Shown here: piece after piece, positions 17,663 to 26,716 of the stretch
Position numbering within the stretch: position 1 is the first letter of the stretch
Layout: each line of letters opens with the position of its first letter
From: Hallerella sp963656065
GTDB taxonomy: Bacteria > Fibrobacterota > Fibrobacteria > Fibrobacterales > Fibrobacteraceae
NCBI GenBank assembly: GCA_963656065.1
Contig: CAVKGV010000005.1
Coordinates: 1-64,000 of the forward strand
Direction of reading: 5' to 3'
Length of the DNA: 64,000 nucleotides
Translations under genes and position numbers: made by a program
The notes under the pieces: model-generated
Told to the model about the DNA's origin: nothing
Databases searched by the model: none
What the model saw: only the letters and a program-made list of their open reading frames with translations

Positions 17663-18283
17663 ATGTCTAAAATGCTCGAATCGTTCAACCCGTCCGCTGA
17701 TGGTTGGCAGTTCATGTGGATCATTCTTGCTGTCGGTCTGATTGGTCTCGGCTTCTCGATCGAACGCATCATCTACATCATCATCAGAAGCGGCAAGGGA
17801 CGCGCCAAGTTCTTGCAAAAGTTTGGTCAGCTCATCAGCATCAAGCAATATGACCAGGCTTTGAGCCTTGCGAATGCTTCGAAGCTCCCGATTGCAAAAG
17901 TGGTTGCTGCGATTGTCAGTAATCGTGACGCTGGCCGTGATGCCATGCAGAATGCGTCGGATGCCGTGTTCCTTACCGAAGCGCCGCGTCTCACTCGTTA
18001 TGTTTCGATTATTTCCGTGATGGCTTCTATCTCCACCCTTCTTGGACTGATGGGTACGATTTACGGTCTGATCTTTACGTTTGACGCTGTGGCTAACAAA
18101 CCGGCTGCCGAACGTCCGAAGGCTCTTGCTGACGGTATCGCTATCGCTATGGGAACGACCCTCCTCGGACTTCTCTGCGCAGTTCCGCTGCTCGTTATCG
18201 TTGGTATCCTGAATATGAACAGCGAACGTCTGATTCAGGAAATGGAAGAAAAAGGCCTCAAGATTATCAATAACCTGTCGTAA
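17663..18283 (+). CDS. ExbB/TolQ/MotA-family proton channel subunit
   Basis: A 206-aa inner-membrane protein with three membrane segments (about residues 15-37, 112-140 and 165-190). The conserved MotA/TolQ/ExbB segment includes LLGLMGTIYGLIFTFD and AIAMGTTLLGLLCAVPLLV. With ExbD-type partners it forms a proton-driven stator that works on periplasmic or outer-membrane parts. ATG at 17663 follows AAAGGAG seven bases upstream; upstream codons in the same frame are unlikely to be used. It is the first gene of an exbB-exbD-exbD-agmX transcript. Confidence 0.92.
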   Translation: MSKMLESFNPSADGWQFMWIILAVGLIGLGFSIERIIYIIIRSGKGRAKFLQKFGQLISIKQYDQALSLANASKLPIAKVVAAIVSNRDAGRDAMQNASDAVFLTEAPRLTRYVSIISVMASISTLLGLMGTIYGLIFTFDAVANKPAAERPKALADGIAIAMGTTLLGLLCAVPLLVIVGILNMNSERLIQEMEEKGLKIINNLS

Positions 18284-18321
18284 TTGTTGTTTACAAGAGA
18301 CAATTTTAGATAGGAGATAAA

Positions 18322-19209
18322 ATGGCAAAAGAAATCAAACCATCAGCAAAGGTCGAAGAACCGGATTTGCTTCCGGCGATGGGCTTGTTTACAATTTTGA
18401 TTCCGATGCTACTCTCCATGACGTCGTTCCAGAAGCTGGCAATTGTCGAAGTCAATCTGCCCGAGCGCAGTATGATGCAGATGGATGACCAGGTTCCTCA
18501 ACCTCCGGACGAGCAAGCATTGAATCTTTCCTTGGCCATTACGGACGATTATCTCGTTATCGGTGCGCGTGGCGGTTTCCAACCCAATGTCTATTTTAAG
18601 GAATTTTGGGTGTTCCGTTGCAAGTCCGATGGACAGCTGATTAAATATGCTGCCGATGATGTAAAATCCGCAATTAAAGCTGGATCCGCCCCGAAATGCA
18701 AGGACGGAACCGCGATGGACATGGAAAATTATACCCATCTGATTGAAACGATTGAACTCAACATGATTGAGAAAACCTCGGAAGAGGATCCGGGGCGCTT
18801 GATCTGGGGTGTTTATACGTCTCTGGCTGAAAACCAGCCGGATAGCATTTTGGTCGATGGCAATAACGCATTCCTCGCTCTGACCGGTGAAGGTGATGGG
18901 GGAACGACTCCGCCGTCCGCTCTCAAAAAACCGGGTGCAGGTGTTGGCGTGGCCACACTCACGCCGAATTCCGCTCGTAAGCTTAAGCCGGAAGATGCAG
19001 CCAAGCTGATTATTTATCCGCTTTCCGCCTATGACGAAATTGCGAAACAGCTGATTCAGATTCATACGGCGTTTATCGACTTGGAAGATGTGGATAACAT
19101 CATCATCGTGGCGAACGACGACGTACAATTCGACAAGATTATTGCTTTGATGGACCGCGCAAAGTCTGCGGGATTTGTCAAGGTTAATCTTGCCAAGCTG
19201 GGAGGTTAG
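18322..19209 (+). CDS. Long ExbD/TolR-like protein lacking the membrane Asp
   Basis: A 295-aa single-pass protein, about twice the usual ExbD length. The membrane segment (residues 16-38, LLPAMGLFTILIPMLLSM) has Gly21 where ExbD and TolR carry the proton-binding Asp. The C-terminus (about 255-292, NIIIVANDDVQFDKIIALMDRAK in two parts) is a typical ExbD periplasmic fold. About 120 extra residues with two cysteines (KCK, RCK) and a Gly/Pro-rich stretch separate the halves. It precedes the Asp-containing ExbD by five bases, so a heterodimer with one inactive protomer is plausible. Confidence 0.8.
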   Translation: MAKEIKPSAKVEEPDLLPAMGLFTILIPMLLSMTSFQKLAIVEVNLPERSMMQMDDQVPQPPDEQALNLSLAITDDYLVIGARGGFQPNVYFKEFWVFRCKSDGQLIKYAADDVKSAIKAGSAPKCKDGTAMDMENYTHLIETIELNMIEKTSEEDPGRLIWGVYTSLAENQPDSILVDGNNAFLALTGEGDGGTTPPSALKKPGAGVGVATLTPNSARKLKPEDAAKLIIYPLSAYDEIAKQLIQIHTAFIDLEDVDNIIIVANDDVQFDKIIALMDRAKSAGFVKVNLAKLGG

Positions 19210-19213
19210 GAAT

Positions 19214-19708
19214 ATGGCTAGAAAACTGCGCAAGTACGGAGAGGACGTCCCGTTCTCCTTGACTTCGATGATGGACATGATGACCATCATTCTGGTGTTC
19301 CTTATCAAGAACCTCGATGCGGAAGGCCAGCTGATTACCCAGGCGGAAAACCTGATCCTGCCGATTTCCACTTCGAAAGTACAGCCGAAAGAGGTTTCGC
19401 TTTCCGTGGTGGTCGATGCCGGGTATGTCGTGGTGGATAATGCTAAAATCATTCCGACACAGGAAGTGCTGAACCAGAGCGATCTTTTGATTGCGAAGGT
19501 GGACTCCGTGTTGAAGGAACGTCGCGAGACAGAACGCGAACACGCCTTGAAAGCCGGACTTCCGGCGGACGAAGCGGGTAACATCATTATCCAGATCGAC
19601 AAGAACATCCCTTATGACGTTATGTACAAAGTAATGGCAACCTGTGGCTTTTCGGGCTACACGAACATTGCTTTTGCCGTGACGATGAAAAACGGCGGGG
19701 AGGAATAA
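19214..19708 (+). CDS. ExbD/TolR-family protein
   Basis: A 164-aa protein with a short cytoplasmic N-terminus, one membrane segment (about 18-33, SMMDMMTIILVFLIKN) containing the conserved Asp21, and a periplasmic domain ending PYDVMYKVMATCGFSGYTNIAF in two parts, as in ExbD. It is the likely proton-path partner of the ExbB at 17663. GGAGG at the end of the preceding gene serves its ATG at 19214. The following gene starts immediately after its stop. Confidence 0.9.
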   Translation: MARKLRKYGEDVPFSLTSMMDMMTIILVFLIKNLDAEGQLITQAENLILPISTSKVQPKEVSLSVVVDAGYVVVDNAKIIPTQEVLNQSDLLIAKVDSVLKERRETEREHALKAGLPADEAGNIIIQIDKNIPYDVMYKVMATCGFSGYTNIAFAVTMKNGGEE

Positions 19709-20641
19709 ATGGCTACGAAAAAGAAGCTAGATCCTTTTGTAGAATCCTTGATGCCGGAATCCGACAAGCGTTTTGCCGGGGTCGCGGTTATCTCTGTTCT
19801 GGTTGCTGTTTGCTTTTCTCTGTGGGCGTCCATGTACGAAGCCGTGGTTGACGAAGTTATCTTTGAAGAGACCGCTGCGGAAGAACTGACGACAACGATG
19901 AAAATCGAAGAGAAGAAGGAAGAGAAAAAGGAAGAAAAGAAAAAGGAAGAACCGAAGAAACCACGCAAGAAAGCGGGTGGTGGCGGAAAGCCTCGTGGAA
20001 AGGGTCAGCCGAATGCTCCCCAGACTCGTGGCGTTCTCAAACTCCTGACTGCCCAGACGACGAAGTCCAACTACGCTGCTTATGATCTGATGAAGGACCA
20101 AAAGTTCTCCAAGGATATCAATAAGGTGCTAAAGGATGTCGCCGGCCTCCAGACGACGGGTAAGACCGTTCTTGGTGGACGTCGGGGCAAGACGGATGGT
20201 GGCTTCAATGAAGGTTACGGTGAAGGCGGTTCCGGTGGTATCGGAGACGGTCTCAGCGGTCTTCTCGGCGGTGGTGGTGGCGGAATCGCAACCCGTGCCA
20301 AGGGAACGATCAAGACCCCGTCGGCCCGTGATATTGATATGGGTGCCGGTGGAGGCTCTCGTAGTGCTGCGGACATTATGAAAGTTGTTCGCCAGCGTAC
20401 GCCGGGTCTTCGTCACATCTATAACAAGTTCTTGAAGAAGCAGCCGGGTTTTGCCGGTAAGGTAACGCTTCGCTTTACCATTGCTCCGGGTGGCGATATC
20501 ATCAGCATTTCGATAGCATCTTCGACTACCGGTTTTGGCGAGTTCGACAATGCGGTGAAGAATGCGGTGAAGCATTGGACCTTTAGCAAGGTTAAGTCTG
20601 GCAATACGACGGTTACCATTCCGTTTACCTTCTCCGAATAA
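19709..20641 (+). CDS. AgmX/TonB-type energy-transducing protein
   Basis: A 310-aa protein. A membrane anchor lies at about 24-42 (VAVISVLVAVCFSLWASMY). It is followed by an acidic/basic Glu-Lys-rich linker (about 67-92) and a Gly-rich stretch, then a C-terminal AgmX/PglI-type domain (about 220-310: ADIMKVVRQRTPGLRHIYNK, VTLRFTIAPGGDI). That domain is related to the TonB C-terminus and is found in myxobacterial gliding proteins (GltG/GltJ). It probably carries force or signal from ExbB/ExbD across the periplasm. It is the last gene of the operon, before a terminator at 20665. Confidence 0.88.
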   Translation: MATKKKLDPFVESLMPESDKRFAGVAVISVLVAVCFSLWASMYEAVVDEVIFEETAAEELTTTMKIEEKKEEKKEEKKKEEPKKPRKKAGGGGKPRGKGQPNAPQTRGVLKLLTAQTTKSNYAAYDLMKDQKFSKDINKVLKDVAGLQTTGKTVLGGRRGKTDGGFNEGYGEGGSGGIGDGLSGLLGGGGGGIATRAKGTIKTPSARDIDMGAGGGSRSAADIMKVVRQRTPGLRHIYNKFLKKQPGFAGKVTLRFTIAPGGDIISISIASSTTGFGEFDNAVKNAVKHWTFSKVKSGNTTVTIPFTFSE

Positions 20642-20664
20642 TTCCAGAGGCCTAGTTAATAAAG

Positions 20665-20703
20665 GAGCCGAAAACAGATGTTTCCGGCTCTTTTTATTTT
20701 TTT
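20665..20703 (+). terminator. Intrinsic terminator of the exb operon
   Basis: GAGCCGAAAAC (20665-20675) pairs with GTTTCCGGCTC (20680-20690) with one mismatch, followed by a T-rich tail broken by a single A. Confidence 0.9.
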
Positions 20704-20757
20704 TATTGCGAAAAGGAACAGGATGTATTAGTTTTAGCATAGAATAGGAGTTGATTG

Positions 20758-22044
20758 ATGAAAAACAGAACTGCTGCGGCGTTAGGATTGACTTTTTGTT
20801 TTCTTGGCGTCGGATCGGCTTTTGCCACGTTCGCCCGTGTGGAATCGATGGGCAAGAATACGACGTATATCATGGATGATGTGAGCATATTCGACAATCC
20901 TGCCAACATCAACCTTTACCCGAACTATTTGATTGGCGGCTTTGGCGCCTATCTGGACGATGTGGAAGTCGGAAAGAACAAGGACCCGCAACATCCGACA
21001 TTTGGGGGCATCTTTTCATTAAGCCTGGGAACCGAGGAATCTCCGGATCCCCGGATTTCTATTGGAGGACTCTTTGGACGTGAAGATTCCGAGCTTTTCC
21101 GGTTCCTTCCGACGTATTATATCGATGACAAGGAACAGGTTCACTCCCTGCCGAGAACCGTGACAAATTTTGACGGATTTCTTGGCGGGACTCTTTCGAA
21201 TGGGAACGCGCTAGGACTTCATGTCTATATAGCTCACCAGGATGGAGGGTATGAGACCGAGAGCGGATCCTACCAGGTTGATGCGAACTCCTATGCTTCG
21301 GTAATTCGCGCTGATGCCGGCATCAACTTGCAGCTTTCGAGTACCATCGATTATGAACTTTCCGGGGGTCTTGCCCGAGTGCAATACGGACCGGAACACA
21401 AGAATTTTTTTGATGACGGGAATTTTTCGTATCTCGTTTCTTCGCGTGCGTTTTTTACGCTGGATGCCATTGACGGTGAGCTGATTCCTGCGATGAAGGC
21501 GCATTTTATCAAGGCTCCGGGAATTAAGGATACTCGAGCTCAGGTCGGTTTGGGCGTCAACGTTGGGCTTGACAGGGGCTTCTTCTGGCTGGGTGGAGAC
21601 TTTGTCTGGAATCGCCAAAAGGCGCGCAACTGGACCTTTGACTATAAGACAGGGGAATCCACATACGATTTGCGTAGCGATGGTTCCTATTGGGATGAGC
21701 GGAAAGATATTGGCGGTGTCATCAGTTTCGGCATTGAACGCAATATTTGGTGGGATTGGTTTGTTATTCGCGTCGGCGGACAGAAAGCGATTCTTTATAC
21801 GGAATGTGACCAAAATTCTCATAATGCGGGAAAGAATGGCATTTGCTCGGATAACGGAACGTTCTTCTCGACAAATCCGGTGGGAAATGGTACGATTGAC
21901 GACCATATCGGATGGGGCTTTGGCATCAACATCGAGGAGAAACTGAAAATCGATGTGACCATTGCGGAAGATTTGCTGTTCCGGAACCTCTTCCAGGGCG
22001 AGGGCCGCTGGTTCTCGCGAGTCGATGCGACTTATTCGTTCTAG
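20758..22044 (+). CDS. Outer-membrane protein, function unknown
   Basis: A 428-aa protein with a signal peptide (cleavage after FAT/TFA near residue 21) and beta-barrel character: alternating strands and a C-terminal aromatic end (FSRVDATYSF). An internal segment matches a conserved pattern for proteins of this kind (MDDVSIFDNPANINLYPNY). It stands alone between two terminators, so it is a separate transcript. ATG at 20758 has AGGAG eight bases upstream. No enzymatic motif is seen. It could be a porin-like or assembly partner of the neighbouring envelope cluster. Confidence 0.75.
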   Translation: MKNRTAAALGLTFCFLGVGSAFATFARVESMGKNTTYIMDDVSIFDNPANINLYPNYLIGGFGAYLDDVEVGKNKDPQHPTFGGIFSLSLGTEESPDPRISIGGLFGREDSELFRFLPTYYIDDKEQVHSLPRTVTNFDGFLGGTLSNGNALGLHVYIAHQDGGYETESGSYQVDANSYASVIRADAGINLQLSSTIDYELSGGLARVQYGPEHKNFFDDGNFSYLVSSRAFFTLDAIDGELIPAMKAHFIKAPGIKDTRAQVGLGVNVGLDRGFFWLGGDFVWNRQKARNWTFDYKTGESTYDLRSDGSYWDERKDIGGVISFGIERNIWWDWFVIRVGGQKAILYTECDQNSHNAGKNGICSDNGTFFSTNPVGNGTIDDHIGWGFGINIEEKLKIDVTIAEDLLFRNLFQGEGRWFSRVDATYSF

Positions 22045-22054
22045 AATCCCCATG

Positions 22055-22084
22055 GCGCCGTTCGCTTGAAACGGCGCTTTTTTT
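22055..22084 (+). terminator. Intrinsic terminator
   Basis: GCGCCGTT (22055-22062) pairs with AACGGCGC (22070-22077), followed by seven T. It ends the outer-membrane protein transcript. Confidence 0.93.
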
Positions 22085-22095
22085 ATATTTAAAAT

Positions 22096-22464
22096 ATGCA
22101 GCGGTTGTTAGTCGTTTTATTGTCTTGCCTCTTTTTTTTCGGATGCTCGGAACCCCGAGGAAATATCGAAGAAAAACTGTCGGCCTATCTGCAGGACGAT
22201 TTGAAGTTCATGGTTGCTCAAACGATCAAGGCAAGCGGGGACCGGAGCGCGCTTTTGGATTCGCCCTATTACAAGATTCGCGATTTACGCTTTTTTGACA
22301 AGGAACATTCCAAGATGTATTCCGCCTATGCGGACGTAGAATTTTTCATCTACCGGGATATCAAGATGTATGAAGAGCGGAAATATCGCTATGACAAGAC
22401 ATACTTGCATTGGGACCGTTATTTGAAAAAGTGGCATTTTGGCGAGGACGCTGATAAAAACTAA
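22096..22464 (+). CDS. Small lipoprotein, function unknown
   Basis: A 122-aa protein with an N-terminal hydrophobic stretch and a probable lipobox (FFGC, Cys17); Phe at -3 is unusual. The mature part is charged and Tyr-rich (YRDIKMYEERKYRYDKTYLH), with no family I recognise. It sits alone between a terminator and the mreB promoter. It begins only about 12 bases after the T-run of the terminator, so its own promoter must overlap the terminator or it relies on read-through. Confidence 0.65.
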   Translation: MQRLLVVLLSCLFFFGCSEPRGNIEEKLSAYLQDDLKFMVAQTIKASGDRSALLDSPYYKIRDLRFFDKEHSKMYSAYADVEFFIYRDIKMYEERKYRYDKTYLHWDRYLKKWHFGEDADKN

Positions 22465-22482
22465 AAGCCTCATCCGTTTTTA

Positions 22483-22491
22483 TGCTATATT
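22483..22491 (+). promoter_or_regulatory. Extended -10 promoter of the mre operon
   Basis: TGCTATATT holds TGn followed by TATATT (22486-22491), 29 bases before the mreB start. No good -35 box is present, as is usual for extended -10 promoters. Confidence 0.5.
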
Positions 22492-22520
22492 TTTAACAAA
22501 ATCAAGAAAGGAATTTCATT

Positions 22521-23543
22521 TTGTTCGGACTATTCTCTTGCGATATTGGTGTTGATCTTGGAACGGCAAATACCTTGGTCCATGTTGCTGGGCAAGGGAT
22601 TGTCATTAACGAGCCGACGGTTGTTGCGATGGATCGCAAAAACGACCGGGTCATTGCGATAGGCAATGAGGCCAAAAAGATGTTGGGACGCACGCCGGGA
22701 GCCAATGCCGCGATTCGCCCGATGAAAGATGGAGTCATTGCCGATTTCCAGTTGGTGGAAATCTTGCTTTCGACTTTTATCAAGCGAGTGCAGAAGTATC
22801 CGCTGTTTTTGGTAAAACCGCGAATCGTTATCGGTGTCCCATCGGGAATTACCGAAGTGGAAAAGCGTGCGGTGACGGATGCTGCCCGAATGGCCGGTGC
22901 GAAAGAAGTGCATTTGGTGCATGAACCGATGGCGGCGGCGATAGGTATGGGCATTCCGGTGGATGGTCCGATAGGCAACATGATTGTCGATATCGGCGGA
23001 GGTACGTCGGACATTGCGGTTATTGCTCTGAACGGTATCCCCTGTAATGCATCTGTTCGTGTCGGTGGCGACGAGATGGATGAAGCTATCGTGAACTATC
23101 TGCGCAAGACTTATAATCTGGTTGTCGATGAAAGCTCGGCGGAACGCATCAAGATGCAAATTGGTTCCGCTTTCCCGCTAGAAGAGGAGCTGACGATGGA
23201 AGTCAAGGGCAGCGATATCATGGCTGGGCTTCCGCGTACGATGACGATTACGAGCCAAGAAATTCGGGAAGCTTTGAACGAACCGGTGACGGCGATTGTC
23301 GATGCGGTGAAGCAGGCCTTGGCTCTGACTCCCGCGGCTCTCGGTGCAGATATCCTGGATAGGGGTATCATCATGTCGGGAGGCGGTTCTAAGCTTCGCG
23401 GTTTAGACGCCCGCATCCGCAAGGAAACGGGACTTTCTGTAAACGTGATCGACGATCCGCTTCTGTGCGTCTGCAAAGGCACGGCCCGTATCCTCGAAGA
23501 TCTTGACAAGTATCGTCCTGTGCTAATCTCCTCTTCGGTGTAA
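22521..23543 (+). CDS. mreB: MreB, actin-like rod-shape protein
   Basis: It forms actin-like filaments on the inner face of the membrane that guide lateral wall synthesis by RodA and PBP2. The phosphate-1 loop GVDLGTANT is at residues 10-18 and the phosphate-2 loop DIGGGTSDIA near 155; the C-terminal adenosine motif includes MSGGGSKLRGL. At 340 aa the length is normal. The start is TTG at 22521, with AAAGGAA eight bases upstream; the N-terminal LFSCDIGVDLG context leaves no later Met in a sensible place. It is first in mreB-mreC-mreD-mrdA-rodA. Confidence 0.96.
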   Translation: MFGLFSCDIGVDLGTANTLVHVAGQGIVINEPTVVAMDRKNDRVIAIGNEAKKMLGRTPGANAAIRPMKDGVIADFQLVEILLSTFIKRVQKYPLFLVKPRIVIGVPSGITEVEKRAVTDAARMAGAKEVHLVHEPMAAAIGMGIPVDGPIGNMIVDIGGGTSDIAVIALNGIPCNASVRVGGDEMDEAIVNYLRKTYNLVVDESSAERIKMQIGSAFPLEEELTMEVKGSDIMAGLPRTMTITSQEIREALNEPVTAIVDAVKQALALTPAALGADILDRGIIMSGGGSKLRGLDARIRKETGLSVNVIDDPLLCVCKGTARILEDLDKYRPVLISSSV

Positions 23544-23558
23544 GGCCTTTCCCAGAAA

Positions 23559-24395
23559 ATGAAGCTTTTCCGTTTTTTGGGTGGTCTTCTTTCCAAAGGG
23601 CATGGGCTTGTTCTATTCCTTTTGCTCTTGGGGTTAGGATTTGGTATCCGTCATCTGGAAAAGGGGGAAAAGGAATCGTTTGTCGCGGGAGCGCTTGCCT
23701 CGGTATATTATCCGGCACAGGTGGTCGTTTCTTCGCTAAACCTCATCCATTCCATTTCCTATGAAAATGACAGCCTGAAACGGGAAAATGCCTTGCTGAA
23801 GATGGAGCGGGACAATTTGCGCGAGGGGCTTGAAGAAACGAAGCGCTTGCGGGAACTTGTCCATTTCGACAATGTGTGGAAGTATTCCATTGTGACGGCG
23901 CGCGTGATAGGGCGAAATCCCGGGAGATTTCTGACAACTTTTGTTGTCAATCGGGGAACGGATCACGGAATCGATTTGAACATGCCGGTCTTTACGACTC
24001 GTGGACTGGTCGGTCGGATTTCCGCTGTTTCAAAAACCCATGCGAAAGTGCAGCTTTTGCCTGACCCGGCCCTGCATGTTTCCGTGATGGTCCAGAGAAC
24101 GCGGGTTGTCGGTTTTTTAAATGGAGGCTCCATAAACTATTTGCAGGCAATGGTGCCTTCCTATACCGGCGTTCGCGAAGGGGATACGTTGGTGACTTCC
24201 GGGCTTGGCGGCATTTATCCGAAAGGAATCGGCATTGGTGTCGTGCGTTCCCTTCGCAAGGGCGATGTCGAAGTGGTGACCGATTTGGAGTTGGATCCGT
24301 TTCAAAAGTTCATGAGGCTTGAAGAAGTTTTCATTATGCAGAAAGAGCCGGACTGGATAACGCAGGAGATGTTGGGCAATGCTGAAGTTCATTAA
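23559..24395 (+). CDS. mreC: MreC, rod-shape elongasome protein
   Basis: A 278-aa bitopic protein with one N-terminal membrane segment (about 13-31), a coiled coil (about 60-100) and the beta-rich MreC domain (TTRGLVGRISAVSKTHAKV in one stretch near 145). It links the MreB filament to PBP2 and activates it. It is the second gene of the rod-shape operon, 15 bases after mreB, and overlaps mreD by 17 bases. Confidence 0.93.
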   Translation: MKLFRFLGGLLSKGHGLVLFLLLLGLGFGIRHLEKGEKESFVAGALASVYYPAQVVVSSLNLIHSISYENDSLKRENALLKMERDNLREGLEETKRLRELVHFDNVWKYSIVTARVIGRNPGRFLTTFVVNRGTDHGIDLNMPVFTTRGLVGRISAVSKTHAKVQLLPDPALHVSVMVQRTRVVGFLNGGSINYLQAMVPSYTGVREGDTLVTSGLGGIYPKGIGIGVVRSLRKGDVEVVTDLELDPFQKFMRLEEVFIMQKEPDWITQEMLGNAEVH

Positions 24396-24870
24396 ACATT
24401 TCCTGCTTTTTATTCTCGCTTTGGTTTTGCAGACAACGCTTGCTTCGTGGATTTCCTTTTGCGGCGTAGAACCGGACTTTGTATTGATTTTTGTGGTTGT
24501 CGTGGCGATTTCCCGCGGTCCTGTATCGGGAATGCTCTGGGGCTTTTTTGCCGGCTTTTCCGAGGATGTCTATTCTCCGGTGGAATGGTTGGGCGCCCAG
24601 ACGATTGCTTTTACCTGTGTCGGCTTCGGCGTGGGACAGTTAGAGGAAAAGTTCCTCCGGTTAAACCTTGTGTCAAAAGTAGCCTTGCTCGGACTTGCGT
24701 TTATCTTGAATGACCTGGTCTATTATGCGCTTGTCGATATTTCCCAGGCGAGCATTGGAATGTTCTTTGTGACGACAACCTTGCCGGAATGTGTCTATAC
24801 GATGCTTTTGGGTTCTCTTCTTTTTTATCTGTTGAATCGTTTCGATCGCAAGCCGCGGCATGTCCCTTAA
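24379..24870 (+). CDS. mreD: MreD, rod-shape membrane protein
   Basis: A 163-aa protein with about five membrane segments. Identity rests on its size, topology and position between mreC (17-base overlap) and mrdA (11-base overlap), with MreD-like segments such as GPVSGMLWGFFAGFSEDV. It is part of the elongasome in the inner membrane. Confidence 0.9.
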   Translation: MLKFIKHFLLFILALVLQTTLASWISFCGVEPDFVLIFVVVVAISRGPVSGMLWGFFAGFSEDVYSPVEWLGAQTIAFTCVGFGVGQLEEKFLRLNLVSKVALLGLAFILNDLVYYALVDISQASIGMFFVTTTLPECVYTMLLGSLLFYLLNRFDRKPRHVP

Positions 24871-26716
24871 ACAATCCCAGAACGATCTGTCAAATCGCAA
24901 TGTCAAGTCGCTCGTTTTTATGGCGACGGTCGGCCTGATTTTCTTTTGTCTGTCGGTTCGATTGTTCTATCTGCAATCTGTCCGATACGAGCAGAATTTG
25001 CAAAGTTCGGACGAGAACCGTTTGCGTCGCGTTGTTCTGAAGGCGGAACGCGGATTGATCTATGACCGGAACGGGACGCTTTTGGTGGGAAACAGACCGT
25101 CTTACCAGATTGTCATTTTGCCGGCGGAAATTCGAAAGATGTCGCCTGAAACAAAGGATTCTCTGTTTAAGCGGTTGATTCATTTGAAGGATTTCGATGG
25201 CGAGGCCATTTTTGATTCGGCTGTGGTCGATACGATGTTCCAGCGAAGTGGCTGGAGGTCGCACGGGACGCTCCGGATTCTCGAAGACGCCTCGGTTGAA
25301 CAGGTTTCGATTGTCGAGGAGCGATCGGCGGAGTTTCCCGGCGTGACCACCGTTGTGGAATCGAGACGATCCTATCCCTATGGAACGTTGGCGGCGCACT
25401 TGTTAGGATATACCGGTGAAATTTCGGATGAACAGCTGGAAAAGCCCGAGTTTGCCAAGTATTCTCCGGGAGACCGCATCGGACAGAAAGGTCTTGAAAA
25501 ACAGTATGACGAAGAGTTTCGCGGAGAAGACGGTTTAAAATTCGTGGAAGTCGATGCCTATGGGCGTGAAGTCGGACATATCAAGGGAATGCATAATGTT
25601 TCTGCGGTTCCCGGCTATGGGATGATTACGACAATCGATTTGGATATCCAGAAGGCTGCGGAGGAGGCTCTTCCCGATTCGGTTCGCGGAGCGGTTGTCG
25701 CCATCGATCCGCGGAACGGGGAGATTCTTGCGATGGTTTCTTCGCCCCGACTTAACCCGAATATCTTTTCGCTCAAGCGTCGGGAACGTAATAAGGGCTG
25801 GGCTAAAGTCGCGTTGGATTCGATGCGTCCGCTGATGAACCGGGCGATTTCGGGCGTGTATCCGCCGGCGTCTCCTTTTAAGCTCGTGACTGCGGGTGCT
25901 GGGCTTGAATACGGGCTTGTCCGGGGAGCTTCGCATTTGCCGAAGTCTTGTACGGGAGGGTTTACTTTCGGGGCGCGCTACCAGAAATGCTGGGGCGTGC
26001 ATGGAAATCTGGACCTGGTCAATGCGCTGCGCCTTTCCTGCGATGTGTATTTTTACCAGCTGGGGCTGATGCTTGGCATGGAACGTATCAACGAATTCGG
26101 GGAACGCTTTGGACTCGGACATTCGTTGGGAATCGATATTCCCGGCGAAAAGGGCGGGTGGCTTCCGGATTCCGTGTCGTTCAATGCCCGCAACAAGCGG
26201 AACGGTTGGCGGTGGGCGCGCGGGCTGATATTGAATTTGGCGATTGGGCAAGGACAGCTTGTGACGCCTCTCCAGGAAGCTGTACTCGCCGGGGCGATTG
26301 CAACGGGGAAAGGCGTTTACCGTCCGCACCTGATGAAGGAATTGCGAGATTCTGATGGTAACGTAGTCGGACGTTACATTCCCGAAAAGATTTTTGAAGG
26401 CAAGATGAGCGAGACGACCCATGAGACGCTTCTTGCGGGGATGGATTCCGTGGTGAACCATCCGGGCGGAACGGGACGTCGCGCCGCGATTCCGGGCATT
26501 CGGGTTGGAGGAAAGTCCGGTTCGGCGGAGTGGAAAAAAGGGGAAAAAACCCACGCCTGGTTTGTGGCGGTCGCTCCGCTTTACGATCCGGAAATTGCCG
26601 TGGCTGTTATCCAGGAAGCGGCTGGTGGCGGCGGAGTCAAGTCCGCGCCTGTTTGCCGAAAGGTCATGGAAGCCTATTTCGCCTCGAAAAAGAATCTGGC
26701 GGAGGAAAAAGAATGA
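24860..26716 (+). CDS. mrdA: PBP2, elongasome transpeptidase
   Basis: A 618-aa monofunctional class B penicillin-binding protein that cross-links lateral peptidoglycan. It has a membrane anchor (about 17-39), a PBP dimerisation domain, then the transpeptidase domain with catalytic Ser338 in SPFK (338-341) and KSG at 552-554. It starts inside mreD and its stop overlaps the rodA start (ATGA), so the pair is made together. Confidence 0.94.
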   Translation: MSLKQSQNDLSNRNVKSLVFMATVGLIFFCLSVRLFYLQSVRYEQNLQSSDENRLRRVVLKAERGLIYDRNGTLLVGNRPSYQIVILPAEIRKMSPETKDSLFKRLIHLKDFDGEAIFDSAVVDTMFQRSGWRSHGTLRILEDASVEQVSIVEERSAEFPGVTTVVESRRSYPYGTLAAHLLGYTGEISDEQLEKPEFAKYSPGDRIGQKGLEKQYDEEFRGEDGLKFVEVDAYGREVGHIKGMHNVSAVPGYGMITTIDLDIQKAAEEALPDSVRGAVVAIDPRNGEILAMVSSPRLNPNIFSLKRRERNKGWAKVALDSMRPLMNRAISGVYPPASPFKLVTAGAGLEYGLVRGASHLPKSCTGGFTFGARYQKCWGVHGNLDLVNALRLSCDVYFYQLGLMLGMERINEFGERFGLGHSLGIDIPGEKGGWLPDSVSFNARNKRNGWRWARGLILNLAIGQGQLVTPLQEAVLAGAIATGKGVYRPHLMKELRDSDGNVVGRYIPEKIFEGKMSETTHETLLAGMDSVVNHPGGTGRRAAIPGIRVGGKSGSAEWKKGEKTHAWFVAVAPLYDPEIAVAVIQEAAGGGGVKSAPVCRKVMEAYFASKKNLAEEKE

